From NCBI GenBank assembly GCA_002454815.1, contig DKJL01000018.1, forward strand, positions 25,129-89,128: a stretch of 64,000 nt of DNA, written 5' to 3'. The position numbers were made by a program, and so were the translations under genes. The stretch is from Flavobacteriales bacterium UBA6693. Its GTDB lineage: Bacteria > Bacteroidota > Bacteroidia > Flavobacteriales > Weeksellaceae. Below, piece after piece: positions 43,004 through 51,563 of the stretch (the stretch's first letter is position 1; each line of letters opens with the position of its first letter). The notes beneath the pieces are model-generated. The model saw only the letters and a program-made list of their open reading frames with translations, was not told the DNA's origin and did not search any database.

Positions 43004-43783
43004 ATGGCTAAGAAACACGTCGAAATTTCTGTTGAAGAAAAACTGAGAGCACTGTACGATCTGCAGATCATCGATTCCCGTTTGGATGAACTTCGCAGCA
43101 CGCGAGGCGAATTGCCGATCGAGGTGGAAGATCTGGAGATAGAAATTGAAGGCCTTGAAAAAAGAGCTGAAAAGTATCAGGCCGAGATCAAAGAGCAAAA
43201 CGATGAAATCAATACCAAAAATGAAATCATCAACCACGCCCGTACGCTGATTGACAAGTATAAAGCGCAGCAAGATAATGTACGCAACAACAAGGAATTT
43301 GAATCGCTTGAAAAAGAAATCGAATTCCAGGATCTGGAAATTCAGTTGTCCGAAAAAAGAATCAACGAATTTGGCGCAAAAATTGGTCATAAGAACGAAA
43401 CGCTCGACGAACTGAACGCGAAAATTGAGGAATTAAAAAATCACCTTAAATTCAAGAAAGAAGAACTCGAAACTTTGGTTGCCGAAACGCAGAAAGAAGA
43501 AGAGTTTTTAACTGCAAAATCGGAGGAATTCCAGAAGAACATTGACAGCCGGCTCTTGGCTTCTTATCAGCGCATCCGCAACAGTTCTGTCAACGGCTTG
43601 GCGGTAGTGGGTCTGGAGCGTGGCGCACCAAAAGGGTCATTCTTTACTTTGCCTCCGCAAAAACAAATGGAAATCGCGCAGCGCAAGAAAATTATTATCG
43701 ACGAACATTCCGGAAAAATTCTTGTCGACGATGATTTGGTTAACGAAGAAAACGAAAAAATGCAGGAAATTATTAAATTTTAA
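43004..43783 (+). CDS. Coiled-coil protein of the C4 zinc-ribbon family lacking the zinc cysteines
   Basis: The 259-residue protein is a long coiled coil (about residues 10-185) followed by a C-terminal module. In relatives that module is a zinc ribbon with a CxxC pair before LPPQ and a CEHCG pair after it. Here the corresponding stretches read RGAPKGSFFTLPPQ and DEHSGKIL, so all four cysteines are replaced. The fold may persist without zinc. It is coupled to the Nif3-like gene. The function of the family is not firmly known; some members are linked to flagellar or secretion chaperones. Confidence 0.85.
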   Translation: MAKKHVEISVEEKLRALYDLQIIDSRLDELRSTRGELPIEVEDLEIEIEGLEKRAEKYQAEIKEQNDEINTKNEIINHARTLIDKYKAQQDNVRNNKEFESLEKEIEFQDLEIQLSEKRINEFGAKIGHKNETLDELNAKIEELKNHLKFKKEELETLVAETQKEEEFLTAKSEEFQKNIDSRLLASYQRIRNSSVNGLAVVGLERGAPKGSFFTLPPQKQMEIAQRKKIIIDEHSGKILVDDDLVNEENEKMQEIIKF

Positions 43784-43800
43784 TTTTCCGTCGTAAATAA

Positions 43801-43836
43801 AAAAAACCGGTTTGATTGAGTTCAGACCGGTTTTTT
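43801..43836. terminator. Bidirectional terminator
   Basis: A 10-bp stem (43801-43810 with 43827-43836) with A6 and T6 arms lies between two convergent genes. Confidence 0.92.
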
Positions 43837-43838
43837 GT

Positions 43839-45038
43839 TTACAAAATCTCAGCGTTTTCCAATAGATCTTTTATCCGGCGCATCGCTTCGCGCAGTTCTG
43901 CTTCCGAGGCGGCGTAGGAAAAACGAATACAGTGCCCATCACCAAAAGAAAGTCCGCCAACGCAGCCTACATGGGCGTTTTCTAAGAGAAACATGGCAAA
44001 ATCATCAACGGAGGAAATCAGGGTTCCGTTGATCTTTTTATCCAGATAAAATGAAACATCCGGGAAAAAGTAGAAAGCGGACTGTGGATAATTAACCTTA
44101 AAGCCCGGTATTTCCTTCATTAAATTATAGACGATATCGCGGCGTTTCCCAAACTCCTCAATCATGTAACGATACTGTTGCGGATCGGTATTTAGTGCCG
44201 TGACCGACGCTTTCTGCGCTACAGTATTGGCACCGCTGGTCATCTGTCCCTGAATTTTCTCACAGGCCTCAGCCAGCCATTTCGGACAGGCAGAATAGCC
44301 AATACGCCAGCCCGTCATCGCAAACGCTTTGGACATTCCGTTGATGACTGCCGTCTGTTCATAGATCTCGGAAAATTGCGCTATAGAGGTATGAGTGCCG
44401 TCGTAATTAATGTATTCGTAAATCTCATCAGAAATTACGGTAATTTGCGGATGCTCCGCGATGACGGCGGCAATCGCCTCAAGTTCTTCGTAAGTATAAT
44501 AGCTGCCGGACGGATTGCACGGAGAAGAGTAAAGCAGCGCTTTGGTTTTCGGTGTAATTGCCTCACGCAGTTGGTCAGCCGTCATTTTAAAATCCGCGCT
44601 AATATCGGTAGTAACAATGACGCTTTTTCCGCCCATCATTTTTACCATTTCGTCGTAACTCACCCAAAAAGGCGCGGGCAAAATCACTTCGTCACCGTCG
44701 TTAATGATTGCCGCAAGCACGTTGAGGATGGCTTGTTTTGCTCCGGTGGAAACACAAATTTGTGAAGGCAAATACTCAAGCCCGTTATCCCGCTTTAATT
44801 TTTTACAAACCGCTTCCCGCAATTCCAGAAATCCCGGGACAGGAGAGTAATGGCTGTAGTTATTATCAATGGCGGCGTGCGCAGCTTCCTGGATGTCAGC
44901 AGGAACATCGAAATCGGGCTCACCCAAAGTAAGACTGATGATATCGGTGCCGGCCGCGCGAAGCTCCCGCACTTTATTGCTCATGACAAAAGTTTGCGAA
45001 AAACTGAGGCGCTGTAGACGATCGGAGTATTTTTCCAT
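43839..45038 (-). CDS. PLP-dependent aminotransferase, aspartate aminotransferase type
   Basis: The 399-residue fold-type I aminotransferase has the substrate and cofactor residues of the class Ib aspartate aminotransferases: SLTLGEPDFDVP, YSSPCNPSGS, the PLP aspartate in VISDEIYEYINY and the Schiff-base lysine in NGMSKAFAMTGWRIGY. Aspartate/2-oxoglutarate is the likely reaction, with prephenate as an alternative. It is monocistronic and divergent from rsmG. Confidence 0.92.
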   Translation of the reverse strand: MEKYSDRLQRLSFSQTFVMSNKVRELRAAGTDIISLTLGEPDFDVPADIQEAAHAAIDNNYSHYSPVPGFLELREAVCKKLKRDNGLEYLPSQICVSTGAKQAILNVLAAIINDGDEVILPAPFWVSYDEMVKMMGGKSVIVTTDISADFKMTADQLREAITPKTKALLYSSPCNPSGSYYTYEELEAIAAVIAEHPQITVISDEIYEYINYDGTHTSIAQFSEIYEQTAVINGMSKAFAMTGWRIGYSACPKWLAEACEKIQGQMTSGANTVAQKASVTALNTDPQQYRYMIEEFGKRRDIVYNLMKEIPGFKVNYPQSAFYFFPDVSFYLDKKINGTLISSVDDFAMFLLENAHVGCVGGLSFGDGHCIRFSYAASEAELREAMRRIKDLLENAEIL

Positions 45039-45054
45039 AGTGTATATTGAACAT

Positions 45055-45086
45055 CAAAGGTAAAAGTTTACTTTGATCAATCCAAA
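45055..45086 (-). promoter_or_regulatory. Promoter of the aspartate aminotransferase gene
   Basis: On the minus strand TTTTG (45086-45083, preceding bases included) is followed after 20 bases by TACCTTTG (45062-45055). The ATG follows after 16 bases. Confidence 0.6.
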
Positions 45087-45112
45087 AGGAAATGTTTCTG
45101 AAAAGCTTTGTC

Positions 45113-45120
45113 TATTTTTG
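45113..45120 (+). promoter_or_regulatory. -7 element of the rsmG promoter
   Basis: TATTTTTG matches TAnnTTTG and lies 15 bases before the ATG at 45136. A -33 TTG at standard spacing is not clear. Confidence 0.45.
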
Positions 45121-45135
45121 CATCAAAGACGCACA

Positions 45136-45771
45136 ATGCCTGTAGATTTAATTAAACAACATTTTCCCGAACTAACTTCAAACCAACTGAACCAATACGA
45201 ACAACTCGGCGCATTGTACCGCGAATGGAACGAAAAGATCAATGTCATTTCGCGCAAGGATGTCGATTCACTGTATGAAAAACATATCCTTCACTCGCTT
45301 GGAATCGCAAAAGTCATACAGTTTAAAAATGGCTCCAGGGTTCTGGACATCGGTACTGGTGGCGGCTTTCCCGGAATTCCGCTCGCAATTATGTTTCCGG
45401 AAATACACTTTACGCTTGTCGATTCGATCGGAAAAAAAATAACAGTAGTAAAGGGCGTTGCCGAAGCGTTAGGACTGGCGAATGTCACGGCTTTGCATCA
45501 ACGCGCGGAAGACGTGCCGGGCAAATTTCATTTTGTTGTCAGCCGGGCAGTAACCCAAATGCCACTTTTTCTGCGCTGGCTCAAAGGTAAATTTGAAAAA
45601 GAACAGATCAACGAGAAACATAACGGCGTTCTTTACCTTAAAGGCGGGGATCTGACGGAAGAACTCGCCGGACTTTCCGTGGAAATATTTCCGCTCTCGG
45701 ATTACTTTAATTCGGAGTTTTTTGAGACAAAAAAAGTAGTATATTTATCAAAAGGAAATTTTCGCAATTAG
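45136..45771 (+). CDS. rsmG: 16S rRNA (guanine527-N7)-methyltransferase RsmG
   Basis: The 211-residue SAM-dependent methyltransferase acts on G527 of 16S rRNA. The SAM-binding motif is VLDIGTGGGFPGIPLA, with the upstream NVISRKD stretch and FVVSRAV further on. The ATG at 45136 gives the usual length; a longer frame begins with TTG at 45073, upstream of the -7 element, and is rejected. Confidence 0.94.
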   Translation: MPVDLIKQHFPELTSNQLNQYEQLGALYREWNEKINVISRKDVDSLYEKHILHSLGIAKVIQFKNGSRVLDIGTGGGFPGIPLAIMFPEIHFTLVDSIGKKITVVKGVAEALGLANVTALHQRAEDVPGKFHFVVSRAVTQMPLFLRWLKGKFEKEQINEKHNGVLYLKGGDLTEELAGLSVEIFPLSDYFNSEFFETKKVVYLSKGNFRN

Positions 45772-45826
45772 CGTTTTTTTTTTATCTGTCGCGCCTTATT
45801 CTCCAGAAACATAAAACTTCCGGCTT

Positions 45827-46255
45827 ATGAGAACTATTTTTTACGTTATTTCTGTGATGGTGCTCACTTCTTTTTTTCTGGTTTCCTGTAATGATCGTGG
45901 TGACGAAAATTTGATACTCAATGCCGAAGCCACCAGGATCGACAGCGTTGCTGTTTTGCATGATACGATGCTCGTATTCTCGACGCAGTCGATTAAAACG
46001 TTCTCGAAATACCGCGCAAATTGCGAAGGCTTTTATGGCTACGATTACCGGTATACTTCTGAATTCGGCCGGCAGATTATCTCTTACCGGTTTTTGACCG
46101 AGACGCCGTGTGGCGAAGAAACGGTACGCGTGTCGCAGATCAATTTTCGACCACAGGCTGCGGGAAATTATCACTTTCGATTTTGGAACGGAAGCAATTC
46201 CAACAATGAAAATGTTTGGTTGGAAAAAACCGTCGTAGTTTTGCCGCAGCGATAG
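45827..46255 (+). CDS. Lipoprotein of unknown function
   Basis: The 142-residue protein has a lipoprotein signal (lipobox FLVSC near residue 21) and a mature part with probable beta strands. Two cysteines (in RANCEGF and ETPCGEE) could form a disulfide. I do not recognise a family. It lies between rsmG and a nuclease gene, 55 bases after rsmG. Confidence 0.8.
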   Translation: MRTIFYVISVMVLTSFFLVSCNDRGDENLILNAEATRIDSVAVLHDTMLVFSTQSIKTFSKYRANCEGFYGYDYRYTSEFGRQIISYRFLTETPCGEETVRVSQINFRPQAAGNYHFRFWNGSNSNNENVWLEKTVVVLPQR

Positions 46256-46329
46256 TTTTAATTACAATAAAGATTCTTATTCAAGAGCGTCGATGCTTTT
46301 GATTAAACATAATTCAGACTTACACTTAC

Positions 46330-49056
46330 ATGAAGTTTCTCGAAAAAGTAGTCAGCAGCCTCCTCGAACAGCAGAGTGACCTCTCTCATTTTACCATAAT
46401 TTTACCCGGAAAACGCCCCGCGGTTTTTATAAAGAAAATTCTGCGCGAGCGCAACTATACCGGCCTTCTCCCGGAATTCATCACGATTGAAAATCTGATG
46501 AGTGCAGTTGCCGGTACGCAACCGGTCCGCGGTATTGCGTTGTGGCTTTTTGCCTACCAGCTATATTCCGAGCAGCACCGTGATGAAGATTTTGCAGGTT
46601 TTATCAAGTGGTTTCCCACCATTGTTAAGGACTGGGATGATATGCTGAAATTTACAAATTCCGATACGGACGTGCTTGAGTATATGCTGGACGAAGAACG
46701 TATTAAAAACTGGTCCGAGAATTTAGGCTCCAACGAAGACAATCCGCGGCGGAGATTTATGAATTTCTGGCTGAAACTGGGCCAGTTTCTGCCACTTCTG
46801 AAAAACAGTTTAAATGAAAAAAGCTGGGCAACTGCCGGCATGATTCAGGCACAGGCAAAACAGAGGATTCCGGCGTTTGTGAAAGCAGCAGAAAGTTATT
46901 ATGTATTTGTCGGTTTTAACGCACTGGCACCGGCGGAAGAGACCTTGCTGCGCACATTGATGAGAGCCGGTAAAGCCAGTTGTTTCTTCGATTGCGATAA
47001 TTATTACATGCGGGATGAAAGGCAGGAAGCCGGTAAATTTCTGCGGGAAATTCAGACATGGAAAGAATTTAATGAACACCGTCCGTTTTCGTGGATCGGC
47101 GACGCTTTTTCTGAGCCGAAAGAAATCAGCGTTTACGAAGTTTCGGGAAATATCACCCAAGCAAAAGTTCTACCCGAGATTTTGGCGGACCTCGATGATC
47201 CCGATTATTCCAATACAGCAATTGTATTACTGGACGAAAATTTATTACCCGCCTGTCTTGACGCACTCAGTAATGTGGAATTTCTCAATATCACCATGGG
47301 TTTTCCGCTGAAGAATTTAAGTTTCAGTAATGCCATAAGGCAGATCTTTTATATTCAAAAGCAGCTGGAAAAAAAAGAAAGCTCCTATTATTACCACGAT
47401 GTTCTGTCAGTGTTGGAAGAAATGCCTAGTTCTGCGGCTGACCGCGAAGTGATCCGGGATTTCAAGAAAGCAGTGGAAGAGCGCAACATCGTTTACATCA
47501 GTCTCGCACAAATGCAGTCGCTGCTGGGTGCATTATCGTATTTCCAACTGTTTTTAAAACATGAGAGTGCCGCGCTATTTCTTGAGACATTAATTAAATT
47601 CTGCTACGAATTGAAATTCCACGAAACTGATGATATTTTATTTGAAAACATTTCACACTTCGAAAAAAGTTTCAAGATCATCCGTAATCAATTGACGCCC
47701 TATTCGTTCGCGGTAAGGATGGAAACTTTGGAGGTTTTGATCAGTCAGCTGGTGAATTTGGAAGCAATTGATTTCCAAGGTGAACCTTTGCGTGGCCTGC
47801 AGGTGATGGGAATGCTGGAAACACGTTTGCTTACTTTCGAAAATGTAATTATCCTGTCCGCAAACGAAGGAAAATTACCGCTCGGAAATTCTCAAAATAC
47901 TTACTTGCCGTTTGATGTACGTCAGCATTTTGGTTTACATACTTTTCTGGAGGGCGACAGTATCTCAGCGTATCATTTTTACCGCTTGCTTCAGGGGGCC
48001 GCTAATGTCCATCTGCTATTTAATGCACTAAATTCCGGGGTTAACACGGGTGAGCAAAGCCGCTTTATTACTCAGCTGGAAATCGAGGATCAGCATCATG
48101 ACTTGCAGCACATCATTATCGAAAACGCTTCTGAGCCGATCGTGAAGCCTGTAATCGACATTGAAAAAACATCTGCCGTCAAAGAAAAACTTGACCTTTG
48201 GAAACAGAGAATCAGCGCGTCACATCTCACGTCATTTATCTATAATCCGCTGGATTTTTATTTAACCAAAATACTCGGAACACGCGAAGCCGGCGAGGTA
48301 GAGGAGGAGCTTTCCCAAAGAAGTTACGGAAATCTGGTGCATTATGCGCTTCAGATCATTTATGATAAATTGGTAGGCAAAATAGTTACGGCAGCCGATT
48401 TATTTTTCACCAAAACGGAAATCAGCAACGTCATCGAACAAGCTATTGTAAAGCTGAAGCACGAACCTGCATTTTACAATAAAGGGATGAATTTTGTGCA
48501 TCGCTCCATTGCAGAGCGCGTCGTTCAGACCATTGTTGAGTATGATTTTAATTTAATTAAAAGCGGCAACACTCTGGAGATCGTGGGTATCGAACATCAA
48601 TTTGAAAACGTTTCCTTCAATTTAAATGAAGAGGGGACAGATCAGGTTTCGTTCTTTGGTTACATCGACCGAATTGATCGGCTGAACGGAACTCTGCGCA
48701 TCATCGACTATAAAACGGCCCGTACCAAAAAGCTGGTAATTTCGGAACCAAAAAATGCTGAGGCTGCCGCTAAAATGGAGGAAATGTTCTTCCGGGATGA
48801 AATGAAGCAGGCCATGCAGCTCTGCATCTACGCGTATGCTGCACTGAATATGCCGGAAAACAGAAATAAAGTTTTGCAGTGCGGTATCTGGAGTTTTGCA
48901 GAAGCCGGCCGCGGGATGCAGCCTTTAACTATTTTCGACGACGACAAAATCACGGATGAAAAGCTTAAACCTGCAATGAACGCAGTTGGCAATGTGATTA
49001 ACGAAATTCTCGATCCGGAAAAAAACTTTACAGAATTGGAGCGTATTGGCTATTAA
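46330..49056 (+). CDS. AddB/RecB-like PD-(D/E)XK nuclease protein
   Basis: The 908-residue protein has a helicase-like but ATPase-degenerate N-terminal half (FTIILPGKRPAVFIKKIL in place of a Walker A). Its C-terminal PD-(D/E)XK nuclease domain covers about residues 640-900 with VHYAL (His), GYIDRIDR (Asp) and LRIIDYKTAR (Asp-x-Lys). This matches the AddB-type subunit of the flavobacterial recombination nuclease, which works with an AddA/UvrD-type helicase not found in the window. No cysteines for an AddB iron-sulfur cluster are evident. Confidence 0.85.
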   Translation: MKFLEKVVSSLLEQQSDLSHFTIILPGKRPAVFIKKILRERNYTGLLPEFITIENLMSAVAGTQPVRGIALWLFAYQLYSEQHRDEDFAGFIKWFPTIVKDWDDMLKFTNSDTDVLEYMLDEERIKNWSENLGSNEDNPRRRFMNFWLKLGQFLPLLKNSLNEKSWATAGMIQAQAKQRIPAFVKAAESYYVFVGFNALAPAEETLLRTLMRAGKASCFFDCDNYYMRDERQEAGKFLREIQTWKEFNEHRPFSWIGDAFSEPKEISVYEVSGNITQAKVLPEILADLDDPDYSNTAIVLLDENLLPACLDALSNVEFLNITMGFPLKNLSFSNAIRQIFYIQKQLEKKESSYYYHDVLSVLEEMPSSAADREVIRDFKKAVEERNIVYISLAQMQSLLGALSYFQLFLKHESAALFLETLIKFCYELKFHETDDILFENISHFEKSFKIIRNQLTPYSFAVRMETLEVLISQLVNLEAIDFQGEPLRGLQVMGMLETRLLTFENVIILSANEGKLPLGNSQNTYLPFDVRQHFGLHTFLEGDSISAYHFYRLLQGAANVHLLFNALNSGVNTGEQSRFITQLEIEDQHHDLQHIIIENASEPIVKPVIDIEKTSAVKEKLDLWKQRISASHLTSFIYNPLDFYLTKILGTREAGEVEEELSQRSYGNLVHYALQIIYDKLVGKIVTAADLFFTKTEISNVIEQAIVKLKHEPAFYNKGMNFVHRSIAERVVQTIVEYDFNLIKSGNTLEIVGIEHQFENVSFNLNEEGTDQVSFFGYIDRIDRLNGTLRIIDYKTARTKKLVISEPKNAEAAAKMEEMFFRDEMKQAMQLCIYAYAALNMPENRNKVLQCGIWSFAEAGRGMQPLTIFDDDKITDEKLKPAMNAVGNVINEILDPEKNFTELERIGY

Positions 49057-49084
49057 AAAAACCTTCAGAGTTCTGAAGGTTTTT
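49057..49084. terminator. Bidirectional terminator
   Basis: A perfect 12-bp stem (49057-49068 with 49073-49084) has an AGTT loop and A/T-rich arms. It directly follows the nuclease stop codon and faces the convergent dehydrogenase gene. Confidence 0.92.
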
Positions 49085-49092
49085 GGTGGTGT

Positions 49093-50271
49093 TTAAAAAG
49101 CATTAATGCCGGTGATATCCATTCCGGTAATCAGGAGATGGACGTCGTGTGTACCCTCGTAGGTAATCACAGACTCCAGGTTTGCCGCGTGGCGCATCAT
49201 TGGAAATTCGCCCATAATACCCATTCCGCCTAATACTTGCCGCGATTCGCGCGCAATCTCAATCGCCATTTTTACATTATTTCTTTTCGCCATTGAAATC
49301 TGCGCCGGCGTTGCGTTATGATCGTTTTTAAGTCTACCCAGCTGCAGACACAAGAGCTGCGCTTTTGTAATTTCCGTTACAAATTCAGCCAGTTTTTTCT
49401 GTTGTAACTGATAAGAAGCAATGGGTTTCCCAAACTGCAGACGTTCTTTCGAATATTGCAGAGCGGTGCAATAGCAGTCGATAGCGGCGCCGATTACCCC
49501 CCAGGAAATACCATACCGCGCAGAGTTCAGACACGATAGTGGACCCTTCAGACCGGTAACGTTTGGTAATAGATTTTCCTTCGGAATTCTTACTTTATCA
49601 AAAACAAGTTCGCCCGTTTTAGAGGCGCGCAGTGACCATTTATTATGCGTTTCCGGTGTTTCAAAACCGTCCATACCGCGCTCTACAATTAATCCCTGTA
49701 CTTTTCCGGCTTCATTTTTAGCCCAGACTACAGCGATATCGCACACAGGAGCATTGGTGATCCACATTTTGGCGCCGCTCAGTTCATAATAATCTCCTCG
49801 GTCGACGAAATGAGTTTCCATCGAACCGGGATCAGAACCGTGATTAGGTTCGGTAAGTCCAAAGGCGCCTATCATTTCGCCAGTTGCCAATTTCGGCAAA
49901 TACTTATTTTTTTGCTCTTCCGAACCGTACTCAAAAATAGGAAACATGACGAGTGAACTTTGAACCGAAGCGGCGGAGCGAACGGCCGAATCACCGCGTT
50001 CCAGCTCCTGCATTATGATTCCGTAAGAAATCTGGTCAAGTCCGGAGCCACCGTACTGCTCGGGGATATACGGGCCGAGTGCCCCGATTTTTCCAAGCTC
50101 TTTCATTAAATCCGGCAAGTCGCTATGATTCTGCGCAGCATCATCAATTTTTGGCATGACGAAACTTTCCACCCAATCGCGCACGGACTGACGGATGAGT
50201 AAATGCTCTTCGCTGAAAAGTTGATCAATGCCGTAATAATCGGGAATTGTATTGAGCGGGTAGTAGGACAT
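49093..50271 (-). CDS. Acyl-CoA dehydrogenase, glutaryl-CoA dehydrogenase type
   Basis: The 392-residue flavoenzyme has the acyl-CoA dehydrogenase motifs FGLTEPNHGSDPGSM, WITNAP and the C-terminal RHAANLESVITYEGTHDVH, where the Glu is the catalytic base. The stretches SVQSSLVMFPIFEYGSEEQK and LNSARYGISWGVIGAA are characteristic of glutaryl-CoA dehydrogenase (lysine and tryptophan breakdown), which also decarboxylates. Start and length fit the family. A different short-chain acyl-CoA substrate is possible. Confidence 0.88.
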   Translation of the reverse strand: MSYYPLNTIPDYYGIDQLFSEEHLLIRQSVRDWVESFVMPKIDDAAQNHSDLPDLMKELGKIGALGPYIPEQYGGSGLDQISYGIIMQELERGDSAVRSAASVQSSLVMFPIFEYGSEEQKNKYLPKLATGEMIGAFGLTEPNHGSDPGSMETHFVDRGDYYELSGAKMWITNAPVCDIAVVWAKNEAGKVQGLIVERGMDGFETPETHNKWSLRASKTGELVFDKVRIPKENLLPNVTGLKGPLSCLNSARYGISWGVIGAAIDCYCTALQYSKERLQFGKPIASYQLQQKKLAEFVTEITKAQLLCLQLGRLKNDHNATPAQISMAKRNNVKMAIEIARESRQVLGGMGIMGEFPMMRHAANLESVITYEGTHDVHLLITGMDITGINAF

Positions 50272-50304
50272 ATGTTAATTAATAAAGTTGAATAATTTAA
50301 TGCT

Positions 50305-50817
50305 TTAATATCCGGAAAAATTGGCGTTAAAATTCGTGCAATCTACCTGCCTCAGTTTATTCCCGTCATAGTTGATGTTTGCGGTTGACGTGTATTTGCT
50401 GCCATCCTTGCCATCGGTATATTCGCCGGTACCTTCAATCAGTTCGTTGTTTCTGCGGAGATAATAAATCTGGCGGTCGGTAATAATCCCTTCTGAGGCA
50501 TAAGTGTAAGTCACTTTTAAAGTATCGCCGGTTTGCGTGCCGACCAGCGTACCAGAAGAACTGTCTTTCTCAAAGTTTTTATAGCGCATTTTGCCGGTAA
50601 AAGTTCCCAAATTATCTTCAAGAGTCACGAAAAGTGAATCTTTTCCAGAAGTGCCCAGATAACAGGTTTGTGCAGAAGACGGCTGAATCGGTTCGTTACT
50701 CTCAGGGATCGTCACTGTATCGGTATTGGCTAAGTTTTCTGTCGTCGCCTGGTCGGTTTTTTTCTCGCACGCGACAAACAATAAAGTTACGACGGCGCAG
50801 GTAAGTAATTTTTTCAT
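50305..50817 (-). CDS. Lipoprotein of unknown function
   Basis: The 170-residue protein has a lipoprotein signal with lipobox FVAC at about residues 13-16, a Thr/Glu/Ser-rich spacer, and a beta-rich mature domain of about 110 residues with two cysteines (TCYLG and VDCTNF). I do not recognise a family. The ATG at 50817 gives a proper signal peptide; an upstream in-frame start adds a polar extension and is unlikely. It lies 33 bases upstream of the acyl-CoA dehydrogenase gene. Confidence 0.82.
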   Translation of the reverse strand: MKKLLTCAVVTLLFVACEKKTDQATTENLANTDTVTIPESNEPIQPSSAQTCYLGTSGKDSLFVTLEDNLGTFTGKMRYKNFEKDSSSGTLVGTQTGDTLKVTYTYASEGIITDRQIYYLRRNNELIEGTGEYTDGKDGSKYTSTANINYDGNKLRQVDCTNFNANFSGY

Positions 50818-51563
50818 AATACTATTTTTCGAATTATCTTCTAAAAATAGAGATTTTTTTTGAGACAACCGAATTCGCATTTTGATCATTTTTGGAAAAA
50901 TGTTAAAATGTGTACGTCATTAGCAGTTTTTATAAGTTATTTGTCCGCTCTAAATTAATGTTAAATGAATGGTAATTTGTGATATATTTCTTTATTGGAA
51001 AAGACCGTGCGATGCCCGGTAGTATGGGAATAAATCTATTGAATTGTAGTTAGAAGAGAATAAACCGAATCTTATAAAGAAGCGAATGACCAAATAAAAA
51101 GTATTAGTAGACCCATTAACACCTCACTTTAAAATGTCCTATAATTTATATTATGTTAAATCGTATAGTGTTTGGTACCACGGTGTTTATTCGCTTTAGT
51201 ACAATCTTGTTTCTTCACGAACGGCGCTGCTATCAGTACATTATTGAGAGTAAAATTAAAAAGATTCATTTTTGCTCCTCTATATTTAAAAGTACGGAGT
51301 TTGCATCAATACCTCTCGATAAATTTCCTTTAAACTTAAGTTCAACAATTAATCAAAATATTCAAGAGGAAAAGAAATTTTAAAAGTATATACCACATTT
51401 AAATAAACTGCATATTCAATATTTATACCCAAAGATTTTCGTTTTGTTATAAACAGTTTTGAGAAAAATTAATATAAAAAACTTCTAAAATATTCCATCT
51501 CTGTTAAACTAAAAATGCCTCCAACTGGAGGCATTTAATCATTAAATTTCAAAACGGTCTGGA
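50818..51563. other. AT-rich gene-poor region of about 740 bases
   Basis: This is the longest stretch without a convincing gene and is visibly more AT-rich than its surroundings. One 76-codon frame (51153-51383) has an ATG, but its Ile/Phe/Ser-rich translation resembles no protein I know and it has no clear ribosome-binding site or promoter. Several homopolymer runs are present. It may be a decayed gene or a spacer. The last part holds a terminator for the S9 peptidase gene. Confidence 0.45.
51513..51536 (-). terminator. Terminator of the S9 peptidase gene
   Basis: A perfect inverted repeat (51513-51523 with 51526-51536) is followed by TTTTT on the minus strand. Confidence 0.8.

Noticed and set aside
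45073..45135. Longer rsmG start with TTG
   Set aside because: It lies upstream of the -7 element at 45113-45120 and would add 21 residues not usual in RsmG.
51153..51383. A 76-codon frame in the AT-rich spacer
   Set aside because: The ATG lacks a promoter or binding site, composition follows the AT-rich background, and no family is recognisable; kept only as a note in the spacer entry.
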